64,000 nt of DNA from Pseudomonas wuhanensis (GCF_030687395.1 NZ_CP117430.1:6076001-6140000), one strand, 5' to 3'. Shown: positions 9,262 through 18,793, counted from the first letter of the stretch. Numbers and translations: made by a program. The notes: generated from the sequence alone by a model not told the origin.

Positions 9262-12200
9262 ATCTCTGGAAATCCTGTTAGCAAAAAATAACCCTCAGGC
9301 CGCCGGGCATCCTTAATTAATACCAACAATACCTTCGATGCTGACAGATATTCGGTACGTCCGTTCGGTAAGCTGACGCCTACTGGGTAGGGAAACTCAT
9401 GAGTAATTGTCGTCTTCCCTTTTGTCCCATTAAGGAATTGTTCGATCTTTGTTTTATTTGCATCTAATGCTCTCGCAGAAGCTGACTCAGCAGTAGCTCG
9501 ATCAGGAAATGTTGATGCTGCAGGAATAGTTGGTTCCGCTTCTAACCTTTGAGCTAACTGCATATTTGTTCTACCTACGTGCTTCGCGATGAGATGCCCA
9601 CCTTGAGCTTCATGCGCCGCCAAGCCTCCACCAGGAACAATTTCGCTATACGGCCCATCGGCATCTATATCGCCGGGGCACGGGTTGCAAGCCAACCCCA
9701 ACGGATCAACCCACCCCGTCGGATTCGGCGTGTACTGGTACTGGTTCAGCCCGCCCGCCAACTTGATCGGGTCCGGCGTCAGGTATCGGCCAACGTCCGG
9801 ATCATAGTACCGATGCCGGTTGTAGTGCAGGCCGCTCTCGGCGTCGAAGTATTGGCCCTGAAACCGTAACGGTTGTTCAAGTTGCTCGCCCCCGCCGAAC
9901 GTCTGGTGAGTGACTTTGCCGTAGGCGTTGTACTTCGCCGACCAGACGATCTCGCCGCCAAAATCGGTCAGTTCTTGCGGTGTGCCTAGATGGTCAAGTT
10001 GGTAATAGAACGGGCAGGCCTTACGCGGGCCTTTGCCGTCGAGCATGGCCAGCGGGCGGAAGCTGCCCGGCTCGTAGACGTAGCTGCGGTAGTGCTCTTT
10101 GCTGCTTTCGGCGACGACTTGGTCGCCCTGCCAGAAGAACTCGGTGGTTTGCCCGTCGACGGTTTTGGCGATGCGGCGGCCGAAGGCGTCGTAGCGGTAG
10201 CTGGAGCAGCGGCCGTCCGGGGTGGTGACGCCGATCAGCTGGTGCTGGCAGTCGTAGCGGTATTCGGTGACGAGTTTATGTGCGGTGCCGCGGCGTTCGC
10301 GGATCAGGTTGCCAAAGGAGTCGTAGTCGTAATGGCGGTCGCCTTGCATCAACAGGCGATTGCCTTTGACGGTCATCGGGCCGGAGCGATCCTGCATCAG
10401 CAGGTTGCCGGCCGGGTCGTGGGCGAAGCTTTCCGGTGGGTCGTCGCGGGAGTGGCGGACGCGGGTCAGGCGGTTGAGCGGGTCGTACCGGTAACTGCGC
10501 TGGCCGTGGCGGCTGTCGGCGATGTGGTCGAGATTGCCGTTGAGGCTGTAGGCATAGTCGCGGCGGTACAGGCTTTTTTGCTGTTGGCTGACAGCGTGGG
10601 CCTTCAAACGGCCTTGGTCGTCGTAGGCATATTCGCTGAGCAGCAGACCTTGCTGGCGGTTTTGTTCGCGACCGAAGGCAAACTGGTGGCTGGTAAGCCG
10701 CGCGCCGTTGAGGTCGATGGCCGTCAGCGCACCGCCCTTGGCGTGGTGGTAATCGAGCTTGCTGCCGTCCGGCAGGCGCAGGCGGTTGAGCTGGCCGCAG
10801 GCGTCGTAGCCATAGCGCAGCGTGCCCCAGCCCTGGTGCTCGGTGATCAGGCGGTCCTGTTGGTCGTATTCGAATTCCAGTGGGTGGTCGTGGCCGTCGT
10901 CGACACTGGTCAGTCGGCCCAACGAGTCGTAGCGGTATTCGACCTGGATGCCGTCGGGTAGCGTCTTGGTCAGCAACCGTCCGGCCGAGTCCCGCTGATA
11001 AGCCGTGATCAGTTGGGAGCCGTCATCGCCGAACTCGGTTTTCTCCAGCAGATGGCCGTTGAGGTCGTAGGCGTAGGCGGTGCGGCGGCCGTCGAAGCCG
11101 GTTTCCTGTCGGATCAATCCGTTGGGCGTGTAGTCCAGCTGATATTTCTCGCCGGATTCGTTCTCGATTTCCGTGAGCCGCAGCTGCGCGTTGTCGTAGC
11201 GGTAGTTGAGCTGGGTGCCATCGGGATTGATCCGGCGGCTGACCAGGTGCAGGTCGTCGGCGTATTCGTAGCGGGTGATGCAGCCCAGTTCATCGCGCTC
11301 CGCGGTGATCTGGCCGTAGGCGTTGTAGCTGAACCCGCGGCTGGCGCCAGTAGGCAAAGTCGTCTGGATCAGTCGGCCGATCGCATCCCATTGGTAGCGG
11401 GTGACCGCGCCGTGTTCGTCCTGACGGGTAATCTGTCGACCCAGCGCATCGTAGGAAAAGCGCCGCTGACCACCGTCCGGCAAGGTCTCTTCGAGCAACT
11501 GCCCCAAGGCATTCCAAACGAACACATGCCGGCTGGTGTCCGGGTAGCGGATCGACAGCAAACGCCCCTGAGCGTCGTAGTGATAGTGGGTGACCTGGCC
11601 GTCCGGATCGATAGCCTCGGTGACATCCCCCTGGGCATTGCGCTGATATTTCCACACCGCTTTGCCGCGATAGCGCACATGCAGGAAACCGTTGCGATAC
11701 TCGTAGGCCGTTGGTTCGTCTTCCGGCGGAATCAGTGCCACCAGCCGTCCGACTTCGTCGTAGCGGTATTCAGTAACGGCGCCGAGCGGATCCTGCTCGG
11801 CCACCAACCGGCCCTGCTCGTCATAGGCCTTGAGCTGTTCGCCACCGTCCAGCTCGACCTTACGCACCAGCCGCGCCCGGTCATCGTGGACGTAAACCTC
11901 TTCGCTGCCATCGATGTTCTGGACGGTGACGCTGCCCTGGTCATCCCAGACGTAGTGCGCGTCCATCTGCGCAAACGACGCCCAGTGCCGGATGCAGCGC
12001 GCTGCCTTGCCGGACCGTTCCCACTCCCAGAAGAAACTCGCACCACCGGCCAGTTGCCGCTGCAGAATGACGTGCCGGTCGTCGTAGTCGTAACGCTCGC
12101 TTTCACCGGCGGCGTTGCTCGCTTCGATCAGTTGAGCGCATTCGTCATAGCGGTAACTGACCAGCGTCTGCTCGGTGTGCCAGGCCTCGTCGAGGGTCTG

Positions 12201-13922
12201 CGCCGGGACAAACACCTGATAGTCGACGGCGATCAGATGAGTGCGGTCATAGCGCAACAGCAAGGCACGGCCGGCGCTGTTGTCGAGGCGTTGGATGCGA
12301 TCCTGGCGGTCGCGGGTGATGCGCAATCGGTTGTCGTACGCGTCGCTGATCGCCGTCAGCCGACCGTTGTGAAAGTGGTAGAAACGCGTGTCGTCGCCAG
12401 CCTGGGCGAGGATCAGTTCCTCGGGGTCATCGCCGAGATAAATCGCCGCGCGCGAGAGGCTGTTGTGGATCGCCGGGCGCTCAGCGGACGGCATAGGGAA
12501 CGTGGTGCGGCGGTTTTCGTGGTCGATCCAGATGACCTGGTCACCGTCGATTTCCAGCCGATGGGCGAGCGAATGACTCCAGCCAAAACCGAGGCCGACA
12601 TCGATCTCGGCGGCGCTGGTGCGGTAGAGCCGGGTGAAGTCGAACGGTAGGAGGCCGTCCAGGGAACCGTCGGTGAGGGTCAGCAGTTCTTCGCCGGTAA
12701 CCATCGATACCGGGCAGCCGTTTTTGCAGGTAGACGGCACGCACGTGGCGCTGTCGCCGTTGGGATTTTTCGCCTGATCCGGGGAGTCGTCGTGGTGCTC
12801 GTCTTTTTTCAGTGTGGTGTTGCGTTTGGCATCCCAGCGAAGTTGCATCCGGCCTTTTTTCAGGCCCGCTGCCACACCGCGTGCGGCGACTGCTTTGTAC
12901 TGGTCGACGTACTTCATGAAGGTGCTGAGGATATTGAAAGTCGCCTCGACGAAGCGCATCGCGAGACTGGCCAGCCCCATCCCGTATTTGAGCCCGCGAG
13001 CCGTTAAATAGGCTTTGGCGGCGGGTATACCGACTCGCGTGAAAGCCAGCGCTGAAGCGATCAGAATATCGATCAGCAACGAGACAATGACTTGGCTGGC
13101 CGCCTCTGCCGAGTTGCCGGCGATCTCGCTGGGCGGCAGCATTTCCAGCCACAGACTGGCGGTGCGCAACAGCAAACAGAGCGCCGCTTCGTCACTGGCC
13201 AGCAACTGGACTTTTGCCATGACCTGCGGCGCCGACTCCGCGAGTTTGGCCAACTCATCGGCGCCGCTGCCCAAGCGTTCAACGAACTTGCGGGGATCCT
13301 GAAGAATGTCCGAGAGCAGGCTGAGACTGTCCCAAACGCCCATGACCGCCGCCCAACTTCCCGCGAGCATGCCGTTACCGACAGCCGCAAAAGTCGATTG
13401 CGACCACTGCGGTTTGAACCCTTCCCACTCACTGCGTAACCAGTCTTCCAGGTCGCTGGAGAGGCCTTTGTAGGAATCAAAAAGTTCGTTGATCTTCGAG
13501 GGCGCAACTTCACCCTGGACATGAACGCGATAAAACTTTCCCGGTGTGCCTACGAACTGCCCTTTACCGTTTTCATCGAGCAAGACCGATGTGCTTTCAC
13601 CGCCATCAACGGCAATCACATCGACCGAAATATTCCCCAACGGAATGTCATAAACCGATTCGAACTTGCTCTCGATCTGCAGTATTCCGCTCGCAGGACA
13701 CCGCGCTAAACCCGAGAAAAAATCATCGTCACGACTACTCACCGCTGTAGTCGTAGTGCCGAGTTTTATCACCCGCTCCATGTCCATCAGCGACGGCATG
13801 TCCGTAGCCCGGCTGACCCTGTCCGCATTCCGGCTCAAGAAGCTGCCAAGCTGTTGGCGATACAAAACCAGTGTGTCTTTGAAACCGTCGAGCTCCTGCT
13901 CGATCCGTACGATCTGATCCAT
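9258..13922 (-). CDS. Rhs polymorphic toxin with RNase A-like C-terminal domain (T6SS effector)
   Basis: 1554 residues. The N-terminal 400 residues hold helical and hydrophobic stretches (about 285-350) and no recognisable PAAR domain. A DUF6531-like segment follows (about 405-480, CKNGCPVSMVTGEELL), then many YD repeats (YxYDxxGRL) to about 1300, and the core-associated domain (LHYNRHRYYDPDVGRYLTPDPI) ending in NPTGWVDPLGL at 1410, the usual self-cleavage boundary. The last 144 residues (DNA 9258-9692) resemble the bacterial RNase A domain: HEAQGGHLIAKHVGRT, an ATAES segment and a final LLTGFP. The predicted catalytic pair is His1448 and Arg1459. The cage should hold the toxin until delivery. 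The gene overlaps the DUF4123 gene by one base and the immunity gene by four. Confidence 0.93.
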   Translation of the reverse strand: MDQIVRIEQELDGFKDTLVLYRQQLGSFLSRNADRVSRATDMPSLMDMERVIKLGTTTTAVSSRDDDFFSGLARCPASGILQIESKFESVYDIPLGNISVDVIAVDGGESTSVLLDENGKGQFVGTPGKFYRVHVQGEVAPSKINELFDSYKGLSSDLEDWLRSEWEGFKPQWSQSTFAAVGNGMLAGSWAAVMGVWDSLSLLSDILQDPRKFVERLGSGADELAKLAESAPQVMAKVQLLASDEAALCLLLRTASLWLEMLPPSEIAGNSAEAASQVIVSLLIDILIASALAFTRVGIPAAKAYLTARGLKYGMGLASLAMRFVEATFNILSTFMKYVDQYKAVAARGVAAGLKKGRMQLRWDAKRNTTLKKDEHHDDSPDQAKNPNGDSATCVPSTCKNGCPVSMVTGEELLTLTDGSLDGLLPFDFTRLYRTSAAEIDVGLGFGWSHSLAHRLEIDGDQVIWIDHENRRTTFPMPSAERPAIHNSLSRAAIYLGDDPEELILAQAGDDTRFYHFHNGRLTAISDAYDNRLRITRDRQDRIQRLDNSAGRALLLRYDRTHLIAVDYQVFVPAQTLDEAWHTEQTLVSYRYDECAQLIEASNAAGESERYDYDDRHVILQRQLAGGASFFWEWERSGKAARCIRHWASFAQMDAHYVWDDQGSVTVQNIDGSEEVYVHDDRARLVRKVELDGGEQLKAYDEQGRLVAEQDPLGAVTEYRYDEVGRLVALIPPEDEPTAYEYRNGFLHVRYRGKAVWKYQRNAQGDVTEAIDPDGQVTHYHYDAQGRLLSIRYPDTSRHVFVWNALGQLLEETLPDGGQRRFSYDALGRQITRQDEHGAVTRYQWDAIGRLIQTTLPTGASRGFSYNAYGQITAERDELGCITRYEYADDLHLVSRRINPDGTQLNYRYDNAQLRLTEIENESGEKYQLDYTPNGLIRQETGFDGRRTAYAYDLNGHLLEKTEFGDDGSQLITAYQRDSAGRLLTKTLPDGIQVEYRYDSLGRLTSVDDGHDHPLEFEYDQQDRLITEHQGWGTLRYGYDACGQLNRLRLPDGSKLDYHHAKGGALTAIDLNGARLTSHQFAFGREQNRQQGLLLSEYAYDDQGRLKAHAVSQQQKSLYRRDYAYSLNGNLDHIADSRHGQRSYRYDPLNRLTRVRHSRDDPPESFAHDPAGNLLMQDRSGPMTVKGNRLLMQGDRHYDYDSFGNLIRERRGTAHKLVTEYRYDCQHQLIGVTTPDGRCSSYRYDAFGRRIAKTVDGQTTEFFWQGDQVVAESSKEHYRSYVYEPGSFRPLAMLDGKGPRKACPFYYQLDHLGTPQELTDFGGEIVWSAKYNAYGKVTHQTFGGGEQLEQPLRFQGQYFDAESGLHYNRHRYYDPDVGRYLTPDPIKLAGGLNQYQYTPNPTGWVDPLGLACNPCPGDIDADGPYSEIVPGGGLAAHEAQGGHLIAKHVGRTNMQLAQRLEAEPTIPAASTFPDRATAESASARALDANKTKIEQFLNGTKGKTTITHEFPYPVGVSLPNGRTEYLSASKVLLVLIKDARRPEGYFLLTGFPEI

Positions 13923-14659
13923 CAGTCCAGCTCCGTCATCAGGTAATCCACCAACGCTGATTTCGGCGCTTGAGGTAGGTCGGGCGTCTCAAGAAAGCTC
14001 GCGACTTTGTGCCGCAATACGATTTCGGAAAACGCCTCGAAAAGGTCTGGACGGTCTTCGCTCAACCACTTCATCAAGTTGTTGATACGGGTTGTCGCGG
14101 ACTCGATGGCGAGGTGTTTGAGCAGCGATTCAGAAACTTCCCACCACGGAAAATCCCTGGCGGTTTTCAATGCACTGCCACCGATATCGAGCGGTTGCCC
14201 ATTGATCAAACAACGGTCGATGACAGGCATTAACTGCGTGGCGTTAACGTCGGCAGACTGAAGAATCGGCAACAAATAACGCCCATCCCAGAAACGGAAA
14301 AACACCGCGTTGCCGTTTGGCAAAAGAACTTGAGTGAGGCTGCGAAAATGCTCGACCAGCGCTTCTTGAGAAGCAGAAGAAACCGCCAACCACCCCCAAT
14401 CGCGAGACTCAGTGGCGGCAACCCACTCCAAAAACTCACTGCCAGCAGCGACGATTCCGACATAGGGCATCACCGCTTCCCACTCGGCATACACAGTGCC
14501 AGCCCAAATCGGGCTCGGCGCTTGAGCTGTGATTGAGCGTTGCCAAGCTTTAAAGGGTTCAGCGGCACTGGCGCTGCTGAAAATCGCGAACAGTTGCTCC
14601 GACGGTTGCAGTGGCTGGCGCTCCAGCCAGGCGCGAGGTGACAAGGCATCAGGCGGCAC
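13922..14659 (-). CDS. DUF4123 T6SS effector adaptor/chaperone
   Basis: About 245 residues with the features of DUF4123 proteins, which load effectors on VgrG spikes: an N-terminal QLFAIFSSASAAEPF strand region, the central GWLAVSSASQEALVEHFRSLTQVLLPNGNAVFFRFWDGRYL block and an acidic C-terminus. It lies between vgrG and rhs, the usual adaptor position, so it probably links this VgrG to this Rhs protein. The start is uncertain: GTG 14659 gives an 11-base overlap with vgrG, TTG 14644 is another option, and a longer frame from 14734 would overlap vgrG by 86 bases. I chose 14659 because it starts just before the conserved part. Confidence 0.85.
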   Translation of the reverse strand: MPPDALSPRAWLERQPLQPSEQLFAIFSSASAAEPFKAWQRSITAQAPSPIWAGTVYAEWEAVMPYVGIVAAGSEFLEWVAATESRDWGWLAVSSASQEALVEHFRSLTQVLLPNGNAVFFRFWDGRYLLPILQSADVNATQLMPVIDRCLINGQPLDIGGSALKTARDFPWWEVSESLLKHLAIESATTRINNLMKWLSEDRPDLFEAFSEIVLRHKVASFLETPDLPQAPKSALVDYLMTELD

Positions 14660-16667
14660 AAACACCGTCCTTGCAGCGCTCGCACTCTTCGCAGAACGGC
14701 GCGTCGCTTTGCAGGCTGAGTATTTGTGCGGCACTGAGCAGCGCCGCCGGGGCGGCTGCGAGTTTCAACGGGACATCCGGCAGGCTCGGCGCAGCAGCCA
14801 TGGCCGCCATCGGTGCGCCACCGACCTGAATCGGCACACTGCTGAAAATCCCGCCGGGGCCGATGTTGATCCACTGCCCGCCTGCTTGAATGGTCGCGCT
14901 GGCGCCGCCGTCGATGACCACTTGCTGGCCGGCACTGACGTGGAATTGCTGACTGGCGTTGAGGAGCTGACTGGTGACGCGAATGTGTCGGTCGCCGACC
15001 ACCACCAAGTGATCGTCCTGTCGCACTTCGGTCTGGCGCTGACCGTGGGTGATGCGTTTTTCGTCAGCCTTCAGTTCATGGCGAGCGGTGCCGGCGACGA
15101 CGATGCTGCGCTGGTTATCGACCTGCACCTGTTGATCGTTCAGTACATGCTGAGTCCAGTTTCGCTGGGCGCGCAGGTAGATTTCCTCGGCGCCCTTACG
15201 ATCCTCGATGCGCAATTCGTTGTAACCGCCGCCACCGGGACTACTTTGGCTGCGGAAAATGCTGCGGGTCTTGTCCGCCGGCAGATCAAGCGGCACCGGG
15301 GTCGCTGCGTTGGGCAGGCAACCCATGACCAGCGGTTTATCCGCATCGGCGTCGACGAATCCCACCAGTACTTCCATGCCGACCCGCGGAATCATCACGC
15401 TGCCGTAACGGTCGTGAGCCCAGCCTGTGGCTACGCGCAGCCAGCAACTGGAGTGTTCGTTGAGCTGCCCCTCACGGTCCCAGGCGAGCTGAACCTTGAC
15501 CCGACCGTACTCGTCGCAATGGATTTCGCTGTCAGTCGGGCCGGTGACCACGGCAGGCTGATAGCCAAGCATGCGCGGCTTTTCCGGCCCCAGCGGCGGG
15601 CGAAAGGAAACGTCCCACGGCGTCGCCAGAAAGGTATTGCGATAGCCCTGGAAATCATCCGGGCTGTCGGCGGTGGCCGACTCTTCAAGCACCTGCGGCT
15701 GCCGACCACGGTGTTCGATTTCGGTAATCAACCACAGGTCATTCCACGCCTGACGCGGGTGTTCGGCGAGGTGTAGGAAATGCCCACTGACCAAAGCAGA
15801 TTCGTCGCCGCGACCTTCGGCCTGGCGGTAATCCGCACCGTGGCGCTCCAAGGCCCGTTGAGCCAGATGCTTGCCGTGTTCGCGATCGGTGAATTGGCCG
15901 GGAAAGTGGTAGTCCTCGAGCACCGGTCGCTGCTCACTGTCGAGGCGGCTTTCGAGTTGCAAACGCGGTTTATGGAAGTCGTAGTCGCGACGAGTGACCG
16001 CCGTGGTCCGGGTTTCCAATCGCACGTTGAAACGCTTGATCGCCGGCGCATCTGCCGCCATCCCACTGCCTGGCAGGTACAGCGTCGGCTCGGGCAAACG
16101 GGGGAAAATCGTCTGGTCATCACCGAACACCAACAGGTGCCCGTCGGGGCTGTGCTGGAAGTGGTAATGAATGCCAACTTCTGCACACAACCGCTGGATG
16201 AACGCCAGATCGCTTTCAGCGTATTGCACGCAATACTCGCGCTCGGGGTAGTCGCTGCCGAGCCGGAACTCGAAGGCATCGCGCTGGATGCCGTGATCTT
16301 TGAGAATCTGCGCGACGATCGCCGGCACGCTTTTGTGCTGGAAGATCCGCTGATTGATGCGTCGGGCGAGGTACGCCAGACGCGGCACGAGACTGATTTG
16401 ATAGCCCGTCAGACGCTGGCCGGAATCGCTCTGGCCGACGCGAAAAACCTGACCGTGAATACCGGAACCTTGTGCATCGAAACTCAGAAACGCCTGACGG
16501 TGCAGCAGGCTTTCGAGGTCAATGTCGGGCCGTTCGCTGACCAGTTCCAGGTCAAAACGGTAGGGTTGGCTGATGGCTTCCTTGCCCGTGAACTCAAGTA
16601 CCTTGAGCTCATTCTGGACGCCGTCGAGGGTCAACGTGAAACGCGGTTGATTGGCAGGCGCGAACAT
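14649..16667 (-). CDS. vgrG: Type VI secretion spike protein VgrG
   Basis: 672 residues. The N-terminal part (RFTLTLDGVQNELKVLEFTGKEAISQPYRFDLELVS) is the gp27-like VgrG start, with the conserved CVQYAESDLAFIQRLCAEVGIHYHF region near 180. The gp5-like OB domain follows (VVTGPTDSEIHCDEYGRVKVQLAWDR, about 385-410), then SPGGGGYNELRIEDRKGAEEIYLRAQ and a DUF2345-like needle extension. It forms the spike tip that carries the effector out of the cell. No T6SS structural genes are in the window, so this is an orphan vgrG island using machinery encoded elsewhere. The C-terminus ends in four close cysteines (659, 662, 665, 670), an unusual tail. Confidence 0.96.
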   Translation of the reverse strand: MFAPANQPRFTLTLDGVQNELKVLEFTGKEAISQPYRFDLELVSERPDIDLESLLHRQAFLSFDAQGSGIHGQVFRVGQSDSGQRLTGYQISLVPRLAYLARRINQRIFQHKSVPAIVAQILKDHGIQRDAFEFRLGSDYPEREYCVQYAESDLAFIQRLCAEVGIHYHFQHSPDGHLLVFGDDQTIFPRLPEPTLYLPGSGMAADAPAIKRFNVRLETRTTAVTRRDYDFHKPRLQLESRLDSEQRPVLEDYHFPGQFTDREHGKHLAQRALERHGADYRQAEGRGDESALVSGHFLHLAEHPRQAWNDLWLITEIEHRGRQPQVLEESATADSPDDFQGYRNTFLATPWDVSFRPPLGPEKPRMLGYQPAVVTGPTDSEIHCDEYGRVKVQLAWDREGQLNEHSSCWLRVATGWAHDRYGSVMIPRVGMEVLVGFVDADADKPLVMGCLPNAATPVPLDLPADKTRSIFRSQSSPGGGGYNELRIEDRKGAEEIYLRAQRNWTQHVLNDQQVQVDNQRSIVVAGTARHELKADEKRITHGQRQTEVRQDDHLVVVGDRHIRVTSQLLNASQQFHVSAGQQVVIDGGASATIQAGGQWINIGPGGIFSSVPIQVGGAPMAAMAAAPSLPDVPLKLAAAPAALLSAAQILSLQSDAPFCEECERCKDGVCAA

Positions 16668-16843
16668 CCGATGTGTCTCTGCAGAATGAAGGCGGGCGAT
16701 TCTGCATGAGCGACAAGGGGTGTTGACGGAGGGACAAGAAAATCAGATTTTCCCTACTTTTTTAGGGATTTTTCCTTCAAAAATCGGGATAGAGAACTAC
16801 AGACATTCCTGTCAGAAGCACCACCGAGCAAATGTGGGAGCGC

Positions 16844-16877
16844 AAAAAAAAGGCCCGCCTCCAAAAGGAAGCGGGCC
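16844..16877 (-). terminator. Rho-independent terminator of putP
   Basis: GGCCCGC/GCGGGCC stem extended by TCC/GGA around an A4 loop. On the minus strand it is followed by eight T. It lies 44 bases past the putP stop. Confidence 0.93.
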
Positions 16878-16920
16878 GTTTTCATGTTCGGCGAAAGGTC
16901 AGAGCATCAGCTCATCCCCC

Positions 16921-18405
16921 TCACTGGTTCAGGCGGAAATCCTTTTCGGCCGCGGCGAAGCGCGAAAGCATGCCGCTGGTCGGTGCACCCATTTTGCTGA
17001 CGATGTAGATCGCCAGGCTGGCGAAGATGAAACCAGGGATGATTTCGTACAGGCCCAGCAGTTCGAAGTGTTTCCAGACGATCACAGTGATCGCGCCGAC
17101 CAGGATGCCGGCCAGTGCTCCGTTGCGGGTCATGTTTTTCCAGATCACGGAGATCAGGACGACTGGACCGAACGCAGCACCGAAACCTGCCCAGGCGTAG
17201 CTGACCAGACCCAGTACACGGTTTTCCGGGTTAGCCGCCATCGCGATAGCGATCAGGGCAACCAGCAGGACCATCGCTCGGCCAACCCAGACCAGCTCAA
17301 CCTGGGAAGCGCTTTTACGCAGGAAGGTTTTGTAGAAGTCTTCGGTCAGGGCGCTCGAGCACACCAGCAGTTGGCAGCTCAGCGTACTCATCACTGCCGC
17401 CAGAATGGCCGACAGCAACACACCGGCAACCCACGGGTTGAACAGGATTTTTGCCAGTTCGATGAATACACGTTCGTGGTTCTCGGATACTGGCATCGCC
17501 ACGGCTGGGTGTGCCGAGAAGTAAGCGATACCGAAGAAACCTACCGCGACGGTGCCGCCCAGGCACAGGATCATCCAGGTCATGGAGATGCGACGAGCGT
17601 TGGCGATCGACTTGACCGAATCCGCGGCCATGAAACGCGCCAGGATGTGCGGCTGGCCGAAGTAGCCAAGACCCCAGCCCATCAGCGAAATCACGCCAAT
17701 GAAGGTGGTGTTTTTCAGCATGTCGAAGTTGCTTGGGTCTTGCGCTTCGATGGCCAGGAACGTGGTATCGATGCCGCCAGTGGCCAGCAGCACGATGATC
17801 GGCGTCAGCAACAGGGCGAAGATCATCAGCGTGGCTTGTACGGTGTCGGTCCAGCTCACTGCCAGGAAACCGCCGACGAAGGTGTAGGCAATTGTCGCTG
17901 CGGCACCGGCCCACAGCGCGGTCTCGTAGGACATGCCGAAGGTGCTTTCGAACAGACGGGCGCCGGCCACGATGCCGGAAGCGCAGTAGATGGTGAAGAA
18001 CACCAGGATCACGACCGCGGAGATGATCCGCAGCAGGCCGCTTTTATCTTCAAAACGGCTGGAGAAGTAGTCCGGCAAGGTCAGTGCATCGCCGTTGTGC
18101 TCGGTCTGCACGCGCAGACGGCCGGCGACGAACAGCCAGTTCAGGTAAGCACCGACGATCAGGCCGATGGCGATCCAGCTTTCGGAAAGACCGGACATGT
18201 AGATAGCGCCCGGCAGGCCCATCAACAACCAGCCGCTCATGTCGGATGCACCAGCGGAGAGTGCGGTCACGACGCTGCCCAGGCTACGACCGCCCAGAAT
18301 GTAGTCGGAAAGGTTGTTGGTGGAGCGATAGGCCATGAAGCCGATCAGCACCATTGCTGCGATGTAGATCACGAACGTGATCAGGGTTGGATTGCTTACG
18401 CTCAT
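16921..18405 (-). CDS. putP: Sodium/proline symporter PutP
   Basis: Inner-membrane importer of proline driven by sodium, family SSS. The 494-residue protein starts MSVSNPTLITFVIYIAAMVLIGF and has about 13 hydrophobic segments, with the family landmarks LGGRSLGSVVTALSAGASDMSGWLLMGLPGA (about 45-75) and the GWGLGYFGQPHILARFMA block near 250. The start at 18405 is chosen because it opens directly into the first membrane helix and gives the normal PutP length; upstream in-frame codons would add a non-conserved tail. It is divergent from putA across a 460-base region with PutA operator boxes, so the autogenous PutA repressor should control it. Confidence 0.97.
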   Translation of the reverse strand: MSVSNPTLITFVIYIAAMVLIGFMAYRSTNNLSDYILGGRSLGSVVTALSAGASDMSGWLLMGLPGAIYMSGLSESWIAIGLIVGAYLNWLFVAGRLRVQTEHNGDALTLPDYFSSRFEDKSGLLRIISAVVILVFFTIYCASGIVAGARLFESTFGMSYETALWAGAAATIAYTFVGGFLAVSWTDTVQATLMIFALLLTPIIVLLATGGIDTTFLAIEAQDPSNFDMLKNTTFIGVISLMGWGLGYFGQPHILARFMAADSVKSIANARRISMTWMILCLGGTVAVGFFGIAYFSAHPAVAMPVSENHERVFIELAKILFNPWVAGVLLSAILAAVMSTLSCQLLVCSSALTEDFYKTFLRKSASQVELVWVGRAMVLLVALIAIAMAANPENRVLGLVSYAWAGFGAAFGPVVLISVIWKNMTRNGALAGILVGAITVIVWKHFELLGLYEIIPGFIFASLAIYIVSKMGAPTSGMLSRFAAAEKDFRLNQ

Positions 18406-18555
18406 TGAGTTACGCCCTGGCATTGTTTTTATGTAACGGCGGCTAGTGAACCGCTCGCAAACGACGACGTTTGACAGACGATTCCGGATCCCGCGCATTT
18501 ATGACTGATGTTTCCCCAGGAAAGCCATCAGCCGGCACACCGATCTTTTTGACCG

Positions 18556-18793
18556 GTTGCACCTTGGCCGCGAATGCTATTCAACAAAGCAAATAAGGTG
18601 CAACCAGTTTCGTGCGAATAAGTTGCACCTAGTCGGATTTTCCTGAAAAGGGTCGGTTTTTGCTCCTTTTTAGGGCGTTTTTCGGGTTGCGCTAGAAGTA
18701 AAAACACCATGCAGGCGCGGGAAGGAGGTACCAGAATTAATTTCCTGACGAGCTGCTTATTATTCCGACAAAAAAGGGTTGCACCCGGTTGCA
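18556..18793. promoter_or_regulatory. put control region with five PutA operator boxes
   Basis: The hexamer GTTGCA occurs at 18556-18561, 18622-18627, 18778-18783 and 18788-18793 on the plus strand and at 18599-18604 on the minus strand, each extended to (G)GTTGCACC or nearly so. GTTGCA is the known core of the E. coli PutA operator. Three boxes lie toward putP and two 73-88 bases before the putA start, which fits repression of both divergent genes without proline. Confidence 0.8.

Noticed and set aside
16680..16706. Inverted repeat TGCAGAAT / ATTCTGCA just before vgrG
   Set aside because: Eight-base arms with an 11-base loop and no further support; could be a leader hairpin or operator but is too weak to list as a feature.
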